Notes: generated by a model from the letters alone, not told the origin. A DNA stretch of 64,000 bases from JACDAN01 sp035776735 (GCA_035776735.1 DASSSO010000021.1:1-64000); one strand, 5' to 3'; positions 54,096-62,888 are shown, counted from the first letter of the stretch. Program-made: numbers and translations.

Positions 54096-54337
54096 TCCCT
54101 GAGGTATCGACCGGAGGCGGCGCAGGCATTACCTAGACGGCTAACGCCATCCGTCAGTCTCCCTGGGAGAAGCCCGTGTTCCGGCGAGAACTCCGATCGT
54201 GCTCATCGAGATGAGCGTGACCGCCGCGCCGATAATGAGCGGGATCCGCGGGCAATCGGTCGGGCTCTACAAGCTTCGCCGCCTAGGAGTAGTCGCCGTC
54301 AAGCTGGTGGCGCTCCGCACCGATAGCGTCAGCTGGG

Positions 54338-55201
54338 GTGGCTAGATCACGATCACTGAAGCTCCGCCGCGCGGACACATGCGTCTCGTGTGGCGCCGCG
54401 CTCGCAGCCGGAACCGTCGCGTACTGGGAAGCGGAGGCCAAGACCGTCAGCTGCATCACGTGTCGAGACGAGGCCACATCAGTGTCTGAAGCGCGGGCGC
54501 CGGCCGATATGCCCGTCGCTCCGCGCGAGTTCTACCGCGGTACCGCTGGCGCGTCGGCTCGGCGTCGGTACGAGCGGCTGCACGAGCAGCGGGAGGAGGT
54601 AGCTCGAGATCGTCTCGGCAAGTGGCTTGGCGGTCTGTATCTGGCGTTGAGCTCGGAGCCACAGCCGACGGTTGCCTGGGCGCAGGGCGCACGCGGCGAG
54701 CGACTCCTCGGCGAGTACCTGGAGACGCTGCACGACGGAGAGACCGTGATCGTGCTTCACGACCGCCACACTCCTGGCTCACGCGCGAACGTGGATCACA
54801 TCGCGGTCACCCGCAGCGGCGGTGTCTGGGCGATCGACGCGAAGAACTACACCGGCAAGGTGCAGCGGATCGACAAAGGCGGCTGGCTCTCAACGGATGA
54901 GCGGCTGTACGTTGGCCGGCGCGACTGCTCAAAGCTCGTCGCTGGAATGGCGAGACAGGTGGACCCGATCAAGCGCGCGATCGGCGAGCCGGTGATGCAG
55001 GAGCTCGACGTCACCGTCAGAGCGGCGCTCTGCTTTGTCGACGCGGAGTGGTCGCTGTTCGCGAAGCCATTCGCTCTCGACGGCGTCTGGATCGGCTGGG
55101 CGAAGGCTCTCGGCGCTCCCCTCCAGGCCGAGGGCGCTCTCGCCCCAGAGCACGTGCGCCTGCTCGCCCGCCGAGTCGCAGACGCACTGCCGCCCGCTTG
55201 A
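54338..55201 (+). CDS. NERD-domain (nuclease-related) protein
   Basis: The NERD domain (about 120-245) shows ARGERLLGEYLETLHDGETV, SRANVDHIAVTRSGGVWAID and AKNYTGKV, matching the GE ... D ... E/D-x-K pattern of this nuclease-like fold. The N-terminus has CVSCGAALAAGTVAYWEAEA and CITCRDE, a zinc-ribbon pair that may bind nucleic acid. Length 287 residues from GTG 54338. Its role is unknown; NERD proteins are common in accessory and plasmid regions. Confidence 0.83.
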   Translation: MARSRSLKLRRADTCVSCGAALAAGTVAYWEAEAKTVSCITCRDEATSVSEARAPADMPVAPREFYRGTAGASARRRYERLHEQREEVARDRLGKWLGGLYLALSSEPQPTVAWAQGARGERLLGEYLETLHDGETVIVLHDRHTPGSRANVDHIAVTRSGGVWAIDAKNYTGKVQRIDKGGWLSTDERLYVGRRDCSKLVAGMARQVDPIKRAIGEPVMQELDVTVRAALCFVDAEWSLFAKPFALDGVWIGWAKALGAPLQAEGALAPEHVRLLARRVADALPPA

Positions 55202-55341
55202 CGGGGAGACTCCCGGCACGACGCCGGAGCGGGTCGACCACACGAGGGCCTGCGAGATTCAGATGCTTCGAAGCAGCGAATAGCGACACGTAGTGGCGCC
55301 GCTTTGGCTTCGACTGTGTCCCTGCGCCGTCGCGTCGGCTC

Positions 55342-55572
55342 CTAGCCCTTAGGCGGATGGGGGTCCTTGCCGTAGCTGTTGCGCTCGCTGATCTGGCCCT
55401 TCTGGTTCTGGATCTTGTGCTCGGTCTTGCGCTCAATCGCCATCTCCCGTCCCTTGGCCTGTGCCTCGGCCTTCGTCGGGGCGACGTTCGAGGCGCGCTG
55501 GTTGCCCTCGACCTTGTTCTGCCACCCGCCGCCGGCGCGGGGACCGGTCACTACTGCCGGCTTCTTCGCCAT
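55342..55572 (-). CDS. DUF2188 domain protein
   Basis: The 76 residues fit DUF2188: GGGWQNKVEGNQRASNVAPT, KAEAQAKGREMAIER, and the typical ending ISERNSYGKDPHPPKG. ATG 55572 follows GGAAAGGAG. The family is small, basic and often stress-associated; its function is unknown. It is preceded by the same promoter motif as the ubiquitin-like operon. Confidence 0.82.
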   Translation of the reverse strand: MAKKPAVVTGPRAGGGWQNKVEGNQRASNVAPTKAEAQAKGREMAIERKTEHKIQNQKGQISERNSYGKDPHPPKG

Positions 55573-55616
55573 CTCGTGCTCCTTTCCGGGACTCGGCCCG
55601 GTCGCGTCTCGTGAGG

Positions 55617-55647
55617 TATAGGGGCGCGGACGCGCAGATTCCCGCCG
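55617..55647 (-). promoter_or_regulatory. shared promoter motif, DUF2188 copy
   Basis: CGGCGGGAAT (55647-55638), exactly 14 bases, CCCTATA (55623-55617), about 45 bases before the start codon. It is identical in both blocks and in spacing to the motif at 59759-59789. Confidence 0.6.
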
Positions 55648-55683
55648 CCGAGGGCGCCGATACCGCGGAGTATCCCCGGCCTT

Positions 55684-55920
55684 CTAGACGCAGCCGGCTG
55701 GCGTCGTCGACGACGCCAGTTGCGTCTGCCGGTAGAGCGCCTCGAACAGGCCGGTGTCGGCGGCGATCGTCACCTCAGCGCTGGCTGTCATCGTCGGTGC
55801 CTTGGCCCAAGACGCAATCAGCTCGAACACTGCAGCATCCTGCGGCACGATCACGCTCTGGTCGCGCAGCACCGACGCTAGATCGGCCGGCAAGCCGCGA
55901 GTGACATCGTTTTCACCCAC
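55684..55920 (-). CDS. small protein after the sigma factor (78 aa)
   Basis: GTG 55920 follows GAGGAG and overlaps the sigma-like gene stop by eight bases. The product starts VGENDVTRGLPADLASVLRD and includes VPQDAAVFELIASWAKAP and AADTGLFEALYRQTQL. No recognised domain; two possible helices and one terminal Cys. As last gene of the ubiquitin-like operon it could be a substrate, an anti-sigma or an adaptor; all are guesses. Confidence 0.6.
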   Translation of the reverse strand: MGENDVTRGLPADLASVLRDQSVIVPQDAAVFELIASWAKAPTMTASAEVTIAADTGLFEALYRQTQLASSTTPAGCV

Positions 55921-56650
55921 CGGTCTCCTCCTTATCGTCTGTGCGGTCAGGGACATTAGTGCCTCCGGCTCCCCGTGGCGAGGGCCTGCGGTCGGCCCAG
56001 GCCTCGGCGAGCTTGCGCTTGCCCCTCGCTAGGAGCCCGTCCACCTGCTTCTTCATCGATGGGTCGCCGAAGATCACCGTCGCCGCCTCCTCGTAGCTGT
56101 ACCCAGCCGTTACCACGAGCCGGAGCGCTGCAAACTCTTTTTCGCTGACGTGGGTCGCAGCGTCCTCGAGCGCGGCCTCATCGCCGAGGTGGCGGAGGAC
56201 GTGCTCGTCGGTGGACATCGCGTCAGGCTCCTCGAGCAGGTCATTAGGGGCGACAAAGACGAGACTGTCGGAGCGGCGAGCCTTGACGATCGCCTTCGCG
56301 ACCTCGACGTACGCGTACTCCGAAGCGCCGATGACCCACTTCGTCGGCGTGCCGCGCGCGGGGTCGAACCGGGCGGCCTTCTCGCGCACCCGCCGCAGTG
56401 CGACCTTCGTCGCCTCGTGGGCGACCTCGTCGACCTCCTCCGGCAGAACGTCCGGCGCGACCACACCCTCGACCTTCAGGTAGCGGGCGACCCGCGCCGG
56501 CAGCTTGTCGTGGTTCGCCTTCAGGTATATCCAGACCGCTCTGTAGTAGAGGTCGTCGAACAGTCGCGCACAGTCTTCGTCGTCGGGGTCTGCGGCAAGC
56601 GCCGCCAAGAGACTCCGACCCCGCCGATCAAGTTCGTCAATCGGATCCAT
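55913..56650 (-). CDS. sigma-70-like (ECF-type) factor
   Basis: Residues about 60-130 fit sigma region 2 (DEVAHEATKVALRRVREKAA, then FDPARGTPTKWVIGASEYAYVEVA) and residues about 160-220 fit region 4 with its helix-turn-helix (EKEFAALRLVVTAGYSYEEA, MKKQVDGLLARGKRKL). The ATG directly follows the E1 stop (TAGATG), so it is translated from the same mRNA as the ubiquitin-like system. It probably recognises the motif found before the operon and the DUF2188 gene. No anti-sigma is apparent. Confidence 0.75.
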   Translation of the reverse strand: MDPIDELDRRGRSLLAALAADPDDEDCARLFDDLYYRAVWIYLKANHDKLPARVARYLKVEGVVAPDVLPEEVDEVAHEATKVALRRVREKAARFDPARGTPTKWVIGASEYAYVEVAKAIVKARRSDSLVFVAPNDLLEEPDAMSTDEHVLRHLGDEAALEDAATHVSEKEFAALRLVVTAGYSYEEAATVIFGDPSMKKQVDGLLARGKRKLAEAWADRRPSPRGAGGTNVPDRTDDKEETGG

Positions 56651-58255
56651 CTACGCCGCACCTGCCTCGGTAGTGCTCTCGGGCCGTGGGGCGCGACGCG
56701 AGGGCCTTTCATCGAGCCTGCCACCATAGACGGCGCGGAAGACGGCATCTCCACAAAGACAGTTGCGCGTTCGTAGGCGCGGGCGTGCGAACACCTGCGG
56801 CAGCCCGGCGAGCACGTCGTAGCGCGCCTCCGCCCCCAACGGACGCACCGCCGCCAGCTCGGGCACCTGGGCGACGATGAACTGCGTCGCCAGCATCACC
56901 CCGGCGAGCGCCGACTGATGCGCGAGCGGTACCAGCACATCGCGCGGTGCCTCGCCGACGTCCAAATGCAGAAGCGCGCCACCGCAGATGCCGTCCTGGT
57001 ACACGTCGGCCAGGGGACGGTCGCGCCAGGCCGCGAGCGCGGCGACCTCAACGCCAGCGGCCGCGGCAATGTCGTCGACGAGCGGCGTCTGCATCCAGCG
57101 CTCGACGTCGACCGGGGCGTCGAGGCCGGGAACCGCCGGAACGCCGCCCGGCGGCAGCGGCAGCCCAATCGGCAGACGGTGAACGAGGTAGGCAAGGACG
57201 CGCAACGGGTGCTGCTGAAAGGCCGTTGCGATCTGCTCGTGCCGGTTCGGCGTCTCGTCCTGGGGCCAATAGAGACAGGCCAGGCACGGTTCCTCGCCGA
57301 AGCGCTCGTGCCGTGACCACCCGACGTCGGCCGGCTGAGTCCAGGCGTTGTATATCGGCCCCGGCAGGCTCGACTGCAAGCCGATGCGGGCCTCGGGAGA
57401 GTCGAGCGCAACGAGCGTCGGCAGCGGCTTCGCGACGAGACCGACGTGCCACTGCGCTTCAACCGGGTTGACCGTGAGCTCGGACGTCATAAGTCGGTCG
57501 CGCAGCAGGGCAACCTTAACGGCATTGACGTCCGAGTCGCGGGTGAGCACGTAGCGCTGCAAGTTCGACAACGCCACCTTCTCGTCGTCGACGACGACCA
57601 TCGTCCCGCGTACACCCGCGATGGCGAGCGTCTTCGCCGCCGCCTGCCCGATCGCCCCTGCGCCGACAAGGCGGAACTCGCCGACGCTGATGGTGGCGGC
57701 CACCGGTAGGTCGAAGGAGGGCTCGCCGAGCGTGACGAGGTTGAAGGCTCCCGGCTGCGCGCCGCGGCGGCCACGGTCGCCGAGTTCGTCGGCGAAGACG
57801 ACGCGAAAGAGCTCGCTGACGCCGAGCGCCGCTGCCATGAGCGCAGCCGCTGCCGCCGCGGCATCACCCCTCTCGGCGGCAGCGTCGACATAGACGTTCC
57901 AGCCGCGCGCGCTGACAGAGACGTCGTCGTCGACGCTCGCCTCGTAGCCAAGCGTCGCTGCGGTCTGCTCGTCGCCGACCGCGACGTCGGCGATCGGATT
58001 GACGAGGACGATCTCGCTCTCGGCCGCGTACACGAGCTCCTCCGGCCCCTGCAGCCGGATGCGCGGATAGAGGCGGGCGAGCAAGTTGGCCGCAAGCAGA
58101 AACCCGTCCCGGCTCGGGCCGACTTCCGCGCGCGCCCCGCCGACGAGCGTCACCGACGACGCCTCGAGTCTTGCGCGGACCGCGTCACGATCGAGTCCCC
58201 CAAGGACCGGCGCCGTCGCGTCGACTACGCGGTTGAGAAAGCGCGGCAGGCTCAT
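56651..58255 (-). CDS. E1-like ThiF-family adenylyltransferase
   Basis: E1/ThiF enzymes adenylate the C-terminal Gly of a ubiquitin-like protein. The Rossmann nucleotide loop FRLVGAGAIGQAAAKTL lies near residue 195, followed by VVVDDEKVALSNLQRY (catalytic Asp/Arg region) and EEPCLACLYWP with CLCGD, a likely zinc site. The N-terminal ~170 residues are extra to the ThiF core. ATG 58255 overlaps the JAB stop (ATGA). A clear catalytic cysteine is not identified. 534 residues. Confidence 0.85.
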   Translation of the reverse strand: MSLPRFLNRVVDATAPVLGGLDRDAVRARLEASSVTLVGGARAEVGPSRDGFLLAANLLARLYPRIRLQGPEELVYAAESEIVLVNPIADVAVGDEQTAATLGYEASVDDDVSVSARGWNVYVDAAAERGDAAAAAAALMAAALGVSELFRVVFADELGDRGRRGAQPGAFNLVTLGEPSFDLPVAATISVGEFRLVGAGAIGQAAAKTLAIAGVRGTMVVVDDEKVALSNLQRYVLTRDSDVNAVKVALLRDRLMTSELTVNPVEAQWHVGLVAKPLPTLVALDSPEARIGLQSSLPGPIYNAWTQPADVGWSRHERFGEEPCLACLYWPQDETPNRHEQIATAFQQHPLRVLAYLVHRLPIGLPLPPGGVPAVPGLDAPVDVERWMQTPLVDDIAAAAGVEVAALAAWRDRPLADVYQDGICGGALLHLDVGEAPRDVLVPLAHQSALAGVMLATQFIVAQVPELAAVRPLGAEARYDVLAGLPQVFARPRLRTRNCLCGDAVFRAVYGGRLDERPSRRAPRPESTTEAGAA

Positions 58256-58731
58256 CGGAACCTGATCCTCGTCTCGTCGCGCGCCGACGCCCACTCGCCG
58301 GGACCGACGAGGCGGTACCAGGCCCATTCGTCGAGCCTGTCTCGGCCCCCGTCACCAAAGTCCGGGACGACCGCCGACAGCCCGCCGGTGAGCGTCATCA
58401 ACGGGTAGGCGTCATCGGTACCGGAGTGGTAGGCGTCGGTCGGGTGACTGTGCACCTGGCCGGCGAGCGTCAACCCTTCGCCATAGAAGGCGCGATTGAC
58501 CCGAAACAGCGCCTCGCCCTCAACGACCACGAGCAGCCCCTCCGCCCCGCGGCTCATCCTCTGCTCGGGAACGTAGGCCGAGATGAACTCGAACCGGCTC
58601 GGCCCGTCAAGCCGGCCGCCCCAAAGGACGAACGCCTCGTATCCGCGGTGCCCAGCATCCTGCAGAGGCTCGAGCGTCTGGTCGACGAGTTCGAACGGTA
58701 CGACGAACTCATCGACCCCGGCCAGCGTCAC
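58252..58731 (-). CDS. JAB/JAMM metallopeptidase (deconjugase)
   Basis: JAB peptidases remove or trim ubiquitin-like proteins. The JAMM motif is complete: HSHPTDAYHSGTDDAYP (HxH ... SxxD, residues 94-106) in a 159-residue domain, with a conserved glutamate-containing first strand (EAFVLWGGRLDG). GTG 58731 overlaps the E2-like stop by GTGA, and its own stop overlaps the E1 start, so E2-JAB-E1 are tightly coupled. Confidence 0.88.
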   Translation of the reverse strand: MTLAGVDEFVVPFELVDQTLEPLQDAGHRGYEAFVLWGGRLDGPSRFEFISAYVPEQRMSRGAEGLLVVVEGEALFRVNRAFYGEGLTLAGQVHSHPTDAYHSGTDDAYPLMTLTGGLSAVVPDFGDGGRDRLDEWAWYRLVGPGEWASARDETRIRFR

Positions 58732-59447
58732 TCGGGCGCCTCGGGCGGCGCCGGCGCGACGATGCCGAGCGCGGCCATGACCTCCGGCGGTAGGCCCTGC
58801 GGCGGAACGGCTCCGGCCTGCGCGGTGCGCGCCGCCTCCTCGGTCTGCCTTGCCTGCTCCCAGAGCGCCGGCGCGACTTCGCCCGGCGCGTTCACCAGGC
58901 GAAGCTGGATCTGCAGCTGGCCCGGCAACGTCTGTAGCTGGACCTGGACGCCAAGCAGGTTCCGCGCCATCGCGCGCCATATGCGATCGCAGATCGTCGC
59001 CAAGCTGCCCTCCTGCGTCTCACGGTGCAGCAGCCACGAGTCGCCGGAGTGCTGCGGATGGTTGTGGTACTGACGGATACCGGGTACGCAGAAGAACGCG
59101 CGGTTGGTGTCAGGATGACTGTGCACGACGAGGTCGCGCGGACCCTCGTCGGTGTCGACGAGCGCCTGCACTGGTGGCGGCGCGTACTCGCCGGTGAAGG
59201 CGTTTATGAACTCGACGGAAGGCGGCTCGAGGTCGAAGTTGGTGAAGTCGATCCTGACGCAGGCCGTCATCGCCAGTATCGGCTGGGCGCCGATCGGCAG
59301 GCGGCCAAGGAAGCCGATGTCGACCTCGAGCTCGTTGCGGCCGAGCAGGATCCAGCCGCGGCGCCGATAGGTCTCCTCGTTCTCATGCCAAAGCTCGAGC
59401 TCGCGCTCGAGCTTCAGCCGCGTGACGTCGGGATCGACAACGATCAC
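58728..59447 (-). CDS. E2-like (UBC-fold) protein
   Basis: The N-terminal half reads as an E2 fold: VRIDFTNFDLEPPSVEFINA corresponds to the strand and PP segment of UBC domains, and AFFCVPGIRQYHNHPQHSGD contains the only cysteine positioned like the catalytic one, in a His-rich setting seen in the metal-binding bacterial E2 group. The ~80-residue tail is Ala/Pro/Glu-rich. GTG 59447 follows GGAGG by seven bases. Transfer of the Ubl to a target is inferred from context. Confidence 0.75.
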   Translation of the reverse strand: MIVVDPDVTRLKLERELELWHENEETYRRRGWILLGRNELEVDIGFLGRLPIGAQPILAMTACVRIDFTNFDLEPPSVEFINAFTGEYAPPPVQALVDTDEGPRDLVVHSHPDTNRAFFCVPGIRQYHNHPQHSGDSWLLHRETQEGSLATICDRIWRAMARNLLGVQVQLQTLPGQLQIQLRLVNAPGEVAPALWEQARQTEEAARTAQAGAVPPQGLPPEVMAALGIVAPAPPEAPE

Positions 59448-59460
59448 CGTGACGCCTCCG

Positions 59461-59721
59461 CTAGCCGCCGGCTCCGGCTTTCGGGCTCAGGAAAAGAGTC
59501 GCGCCGTCGTGAAGTCCGGCAGCGGCCGCCGTCAGGCTCTGCTCAAGCAGCTGCCCATCCTCAGTCCTGAGTTCCCACTCCGATGGGGCCTGTCCCTGGT
59601 TCCCGCTCTTCTGGAGCGCCTCGTGGACGAGGTGCCCGAGCGTCTGATGGAGGTTGACCTTGAGCCGCTCTGACTGGCCCGAGACGACCACCACCACCTC
59701 GATGTTGTTCTTGTCCGGCAC
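59461..59721 (-). CDS. ubiquitin-like protein with C-terminal Gly-Gly
   Basis: The 86-residue protein has a single beta-grasp pattern (IEVVVVVSGQSERLKVNLHQ, EWELRTEDGQLLEQSLTAAA, LHDGATLFLSP) and ends KAGAGG with Gly-Gly as the very last residues, so it needs no processing before adenylation. It resembles the DUF2604/multiubiquitin group. GTG 59721 follows GGGAGG by six bases. It is the first gene of the operon. Confidence 0.83.
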   Translation of the reverse strand: MPDKNNIEVVVVVSGQSERLKVNLHQTLGHLVHEALQKSGNQGQAPSEWELRTEDGQLLEQSLTAAAAGLHDGATLFLSPKAGAGG

Positions 59722-59758
59722 GTGGAACCTCCCTCGGTGAGTTTGTTGCCTCGGCCGT

Positions 59759-59789
59759 TATAGGGCGCGCACGGCAGCAATTCCCGCCG
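59759..59789 (-). promoter_or_regulatory. shared promoter motif, ubiquitin-like operon copy
   Basis: CGGCGGGAAT (59789-59780), exactly 14 bases, CCCTATA (59765-59759), about 38 bases before the Ubl start codon. Identical blocks and spacing to 55617-55647. A GCGCACGGC / GCCGTGCGC hairpin (59767-59794) overlaps it and may end the AbiE transcript. Confidence 0.6.
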
Positions 59790-59819
59790 TGCGCGGAACG
59801 CGGACAACAGACCGAGCCG

Positions 59820-60731
59820 CTACTCCGGCCAGAGCACCGGGACAAGCTGCCGCTTGACCAGACGTACCGCACCGTCGTAAGTGAAGATTTCGGCCGCGCG
59901 TCCGTGGAAGAGGACTGCGCTGCTCCAACTCTCCGCGACGCCGTAGCGCTCAGGCTGCTCATAGCTCACGCGCATGTCGTCGAAGGCGCCGATGCCCTGC
60001 GCGGCCAGCGTCTTGTCGTAGCGTTCGATGTTCGCGTCAAACTTAACGTGCGCGACACGGCAGATCTCGGCGGCGTTCCGTGCCAGCCACCGCTCCTCGT
60101 TGAGCCACTTCGGCAGCGTCGTCGTCATGTAGGCGAGATCGGCGAGGTGCTTCGAGAGCCGGTAGATGCCGTAGGCGACTGCTTTCTCGGCCAGGATCTC
60201 GAGCGGGTCCATGACGGCGACGATCTCGTCCTCGACGCCGAGCCGGAACGGGTAGCCGTGGATGAACTTCATCGCTACCGGCTTCAGCTCGAGGCCGCGC
60301 AGGCTGACGTCGGCGCTGATCCAGCTGTCAGCCTCGGCCAACGTCAACGGGTTGAAACGCTGCTCGAACGTCAGCGGCTTGGCCTGGTAGAGCTCGCGAC
60401 GCTTCCACTCACCGGTCAGCCGCGGCACGATCGTCACCTGCATGTCCTCGTACTCGAGTAGGCGCTCGAGTTCGTCGACCGTCAGCGCCGATCCCTTACC
60501 GATAACCGACACGTCGAGGTCGCGGATCGAGACGCGGCTACTGGCGAACAGCCGCAGCGCCATGCCGCCAGTCAGGACGGCTTGCCCGCCGAGGAACTCC
60601 TCGTCGAGGAGGTTGAAGATCTCTGCGATGCGGACGATGTCGCGGATGACCAACGCCGGGCGCAGGCCGGTTGCCTTGGCGAAGTCGGAGACGGCTTTGG
60701 GGTCGGGGTACGAGACGCGCTTAGCGCTCAT
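59820..60731 (-). CDS. AbiEii-type nucleotidyltransferase toxin
   Basis: The 303-residue protein has the AbiEii/nucleotidyltransferase signature: LTGGMALRLF and RVSIRDLDVSVIG (GG ... DxD), then DPLEILAEKAVAYGIYRLSK with a conserved Lys, and a helical C-terminal domain. Such toxins add nucleotides to tRNA or other targets. ATG 60731 overlaps the antitoxin stop by 11 bases. The partner and order match type IV AbiE systems. Confidence 0.83.
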   Translation of the reverse strand: MSAKRVSYPDPKAVSDFAKATGLRPALVIRDIVRIAEIFNLLDEEFLGGQAVLTGGMALRLFASSRVSIRDLDVSVIGKGSALTVDELERLLEYEDMQVTIVPRLTGEWKRRELYQAKPLTFEQRFNPLTLAEADSWISADVSLRGLELKPVAMKFIHGYPFRLGVEDEIVAVMDPLEILAEKAVAYGIYRLSKHLADLAYMTTTLPKWLNEERWLARNAAEICRVAHVKFDANIERYDKTLAAQGIGAFDDMRVSYEQPERYGVAESWSSAVLFHGRAAEIFTYDGAVRLVKRQLVPVLWPE

Positions 60732-61557
60732 ACGCGAGCCACCCGAGTACCGATTCGCGTGGGACGTCGAAAGCGACGCGCCAGCGCGAGTCGGTGTGGA
60801 GGCCGCGCTCGTATGTGCCGCCGAAGAGGGTTGCAGGCTGGGCGCTCGAGCCGAGCGATTCGGCGAGGCGCTCGGCGGCGGCGCTCTCACCGAGCAGGTC
60901 GAGCATGGCCGCCGCTCGACGGGCGACCGTGTGGCTTAGGCGACTGGCGTAGTCAGCGACGCGGTCGACGTCGAGGCGGCGGGCGGCGGCTCGGCCCCAT
61001 GCGCGCGCGATCGTCTCGGCGCCTCCGGCAAGCGCCGGACGGTCCAGGCAATCGAGCAGTACGCGCTCAAGCTCTCCAACCTGGTACGAGCCGACCCGTC
61101 CTTCGTACGTTGTCTTGAAGCCGAACCAACGATCGCGCCGCGAGATGCGGGCGATGAGGACCCGCCGCCCGGCGAGGACGAGGCCGCGTCCGGAGCCGGC
61201 GGCCCGACCGAAGACGGCGACAGTCGCCTCCGGAGCGGCATGATCAGTCAAGCCGTGCTCCTCGAGGCCCGAGAAGTAGGAGAGGTAGTAGGGCCCGATT
61301 CGCTGCATGCGAGCGTCGAGGAGGACCTGCCACGGCGCCGAGTGTTCGGCTTCGTCGGCGCCGAACTCGGCAACCAGGTACTGCCCGCCGCCAAGGCGGT
61401 GTAGGACGCCCTTTGCCGCCAGGCTTTGCAGCACCTTGTCGGGGCGGGCGACGACCTCGTTCAGGAGCGCAGCGTCTTCGTGCCGGCTGACGACGCGGCG
61501 GCGCTCGCTAGCGAGGCGGTCGAGCAGGCGTGCTTCCGTGGGAGTGACGCTAGGCAT
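60721..61557 (-). CDS. AbiEi-type antitoxin, winged-helix regulator
   Basis: 278 residues with an N-terminal winged helix (TPTEARLLDRLASERRRVVS, LLNEVVARPDKVLQSLAAKG, LHRLGGGQYLV) and a C-terminal helical domain, the layout of AbiEi-like antitoxins, which repress their own operon and neutralise AbiEii. It is directly upstream of the toxin gene. ATG 61557 lies just after TATATT. The flanking inverted repeats at 61569-61664 fit autoregulation. Confidence 0.8.
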   Translation of the reverse strand: MPSVTPTEARLLDRLASERRRVVSRHEDAALLNEVVARPDKVLQSLAAKGVLHRLGGGQYLVAEFGADEAEHSAPWQVLLDARMQRIGPYYLSYFSGLEEHGLTDHAAPEATVAVFGRAAGSGRGLVLAGRRVLIARISRRDRWFGFKTTYEGRVGSYQVGELERVLLDCLDRPALAGGAETIARAWGRAAARRLDVDRVADYASRLSHTVARRAAAMLDLLGESAAAERLAESLGSSAQPATLFGGTYERGLHTDSRWRVAFDVPRESVLGWLAYER

Positions 61558-61568
61558 CTCTAATATAC

Positions 61569-61664
61569 TGGCATAATACCAGCCAGACGGGATAACATGC
61601 CAGCGATTTAGCGCAGGTTTCTATCCAGCTGGCAACCTATCCTTCCCTAGTGCATATTATGCCA
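61569..61664. promoter_or_regulatory. inverted repeats upstream of the AbiE pair
   Basis: TGGCATAATA (61569-61578) and its reverse complement TATTATGCCA (61655-61664) flank the start region, with further ATGCCAGC and CCAGCTGG elements between. Candidate AbiEi operator sites; the AT-rich TATTAT on the minus strand is a possible -10. Confidence 0.5.
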
Positions 61665-61693
61665 GCAAAATAGAGGGTGCGCGTTCCTTGGCC

Positions 61694-62848
61694 TCAGCTC
61701 TGGCCTAGGAGGCGAAGGTAGAGCGTTCGCGTCTCCCGCGCAGGCTCCAACGCCAGCCTCTCCTGAAGCAGATCGCGCAGTCGTCCGTAGCGTTCGTCGA
61801 CAGCTTCACGCAGCCCGAGCGCTCCCTCTGCCTCCAGCGCGAGTCGCCACATTTCCTCATCGAGCGCATCGACTGCTAGCCCGCGCTCCGCGACTTGAAG
61901 AGAGCCGCGCGCGTCTCCGCTCGCCAGTCGCGCGCGACCGACCCGCTTGATGAGCTCAACGTACGCACCGCGGAGACTCCGAACCGCGCCGTCCGACCAT
62001 GCGTAGTCGCATCCGGCCAGCGGCTCGGCGCGAAAGAGAGCGAGGGCGCTCTCGAGGCGTCGCGCCTGGCGCACGCTGTTGCCCGCGTTGAGCTGCTCGA
62101 GGAGTTCCTCGAGCTCGTCAACGTCTACCCGTACGTGGCGGCGGTCGAGCCAGTAGCGATCCCGCTCGCTCGCCACTCCATCTCCGAGAAGCCGGCGCGC
62201 ATCACGGGCGGCCTGGTAGAGACGGTGGCGGCTTCGGTTCGGGTCCTCGCCTGGCCAGAGCGCCTCGAGGATCTCGTCGCGCTGGGCGCCTTCACGCCGG
62301 AGCGCGAGGAAGGCGATCAGCTCGAGCGCACGGGCACGCAAACCGCGGCGGCTCTGCTTGCCCCGGAAGACCGTGAGCGGACCAAGGAGCGAGACGAGAG
62401 GGCGCTCGTCAGGCTGCGCGACGGCGCCTGCCGGCCGCTTGCTCGTGCTATTGACCGCGCGATCCGCCGGCGGAGCAGATGGAGCCTCGCGGGGCATGGC
62501 AACCAGCAATCTCGGTTCAGCGGCGAGCGGCCGGAGCAGGCGCGGCCTGCCGAGCCTGCGCGACTGAGATGTGGACGCTGCCCTGGTGTGCCCGGTGACG
62601 TCGCGGACATTGAGGCGCGGCGTCGTGCGTATGCCTCCCAGACTTTGGACGAGCCGGAAGAAAATGACAAGCGCTGCGAGCAGCCAGGCTGCGACGAGGG
62701 TGAGCTCGTGGAGCAGGGTCGTGGTGACCGGCGAGGAGAGCGAGCCAGGAAGCGCGGGCCACTCGGGCCGGAACCTCCAGAGGATCGCGAGCGCAGCGAG
62801 CGACCCGCACACCGCGAGGACCGATCGGAGCTGGGTCGCGGGACTCAC
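61694..62848 (-). CDS. membrane-anchored BTAD-type transcriptional regulator
   Basis: The N-terminus has two hydrophobic segments (LRSVLAVCGSLAALAILW, LVAAWLLAALVIFFRLV). After a ~80-residue linker comes a winged helix of the BTAD/SARP type (VSLLGPLTVFRGKQSRRGLR, RALELIAFLALRREGAQRDE, LWPGEDPNRSRHRLYQAARD) and a bacterial transcriptional activation (helical) domain to the C-terminus. Such regulators are DNA-binding, and membrane tethering suggests response to an envelope or pilus signal. It lies next to Tad-pilus genes. Confidence 0.82.
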   Translation of the reverse strand: MSPATQLRSVLAVCGSLAALAILWRFRPEWPALPGSLSSPVTTTLLHELTLVAAWLLAALVIFFRLVQSLGGIRTTPRLNVRDVTGHTRAASTSQSRRLGRPRLLRPLAAEPRLLVAMPREAPSAPPADRAVNSTSKRPAGAVAQPDERPLVSLLGPLTVFRGKQSRRGLRARALELIAFLALRREGAQRDEILEALWPGEDPNRSRHRLYQAARDARRLLGDGVASERDRYWLDRRHVRVDVDELEELLEQLNAGNSVRQARRLESALALFRAEPLAGCDYAWSDGAVRSLRGAYVELIKRVGRARLASGDARGSLQVAERGLAVDALDEEMWRLALEAEGALGLREAVDERYGRLRDLLQERLALEPARETRTLYLRLLGQS

Positions 62849-62888
62849 AGCCGGACCGCCACCGCCGCTCCGATCGACGCTGCCCGCC

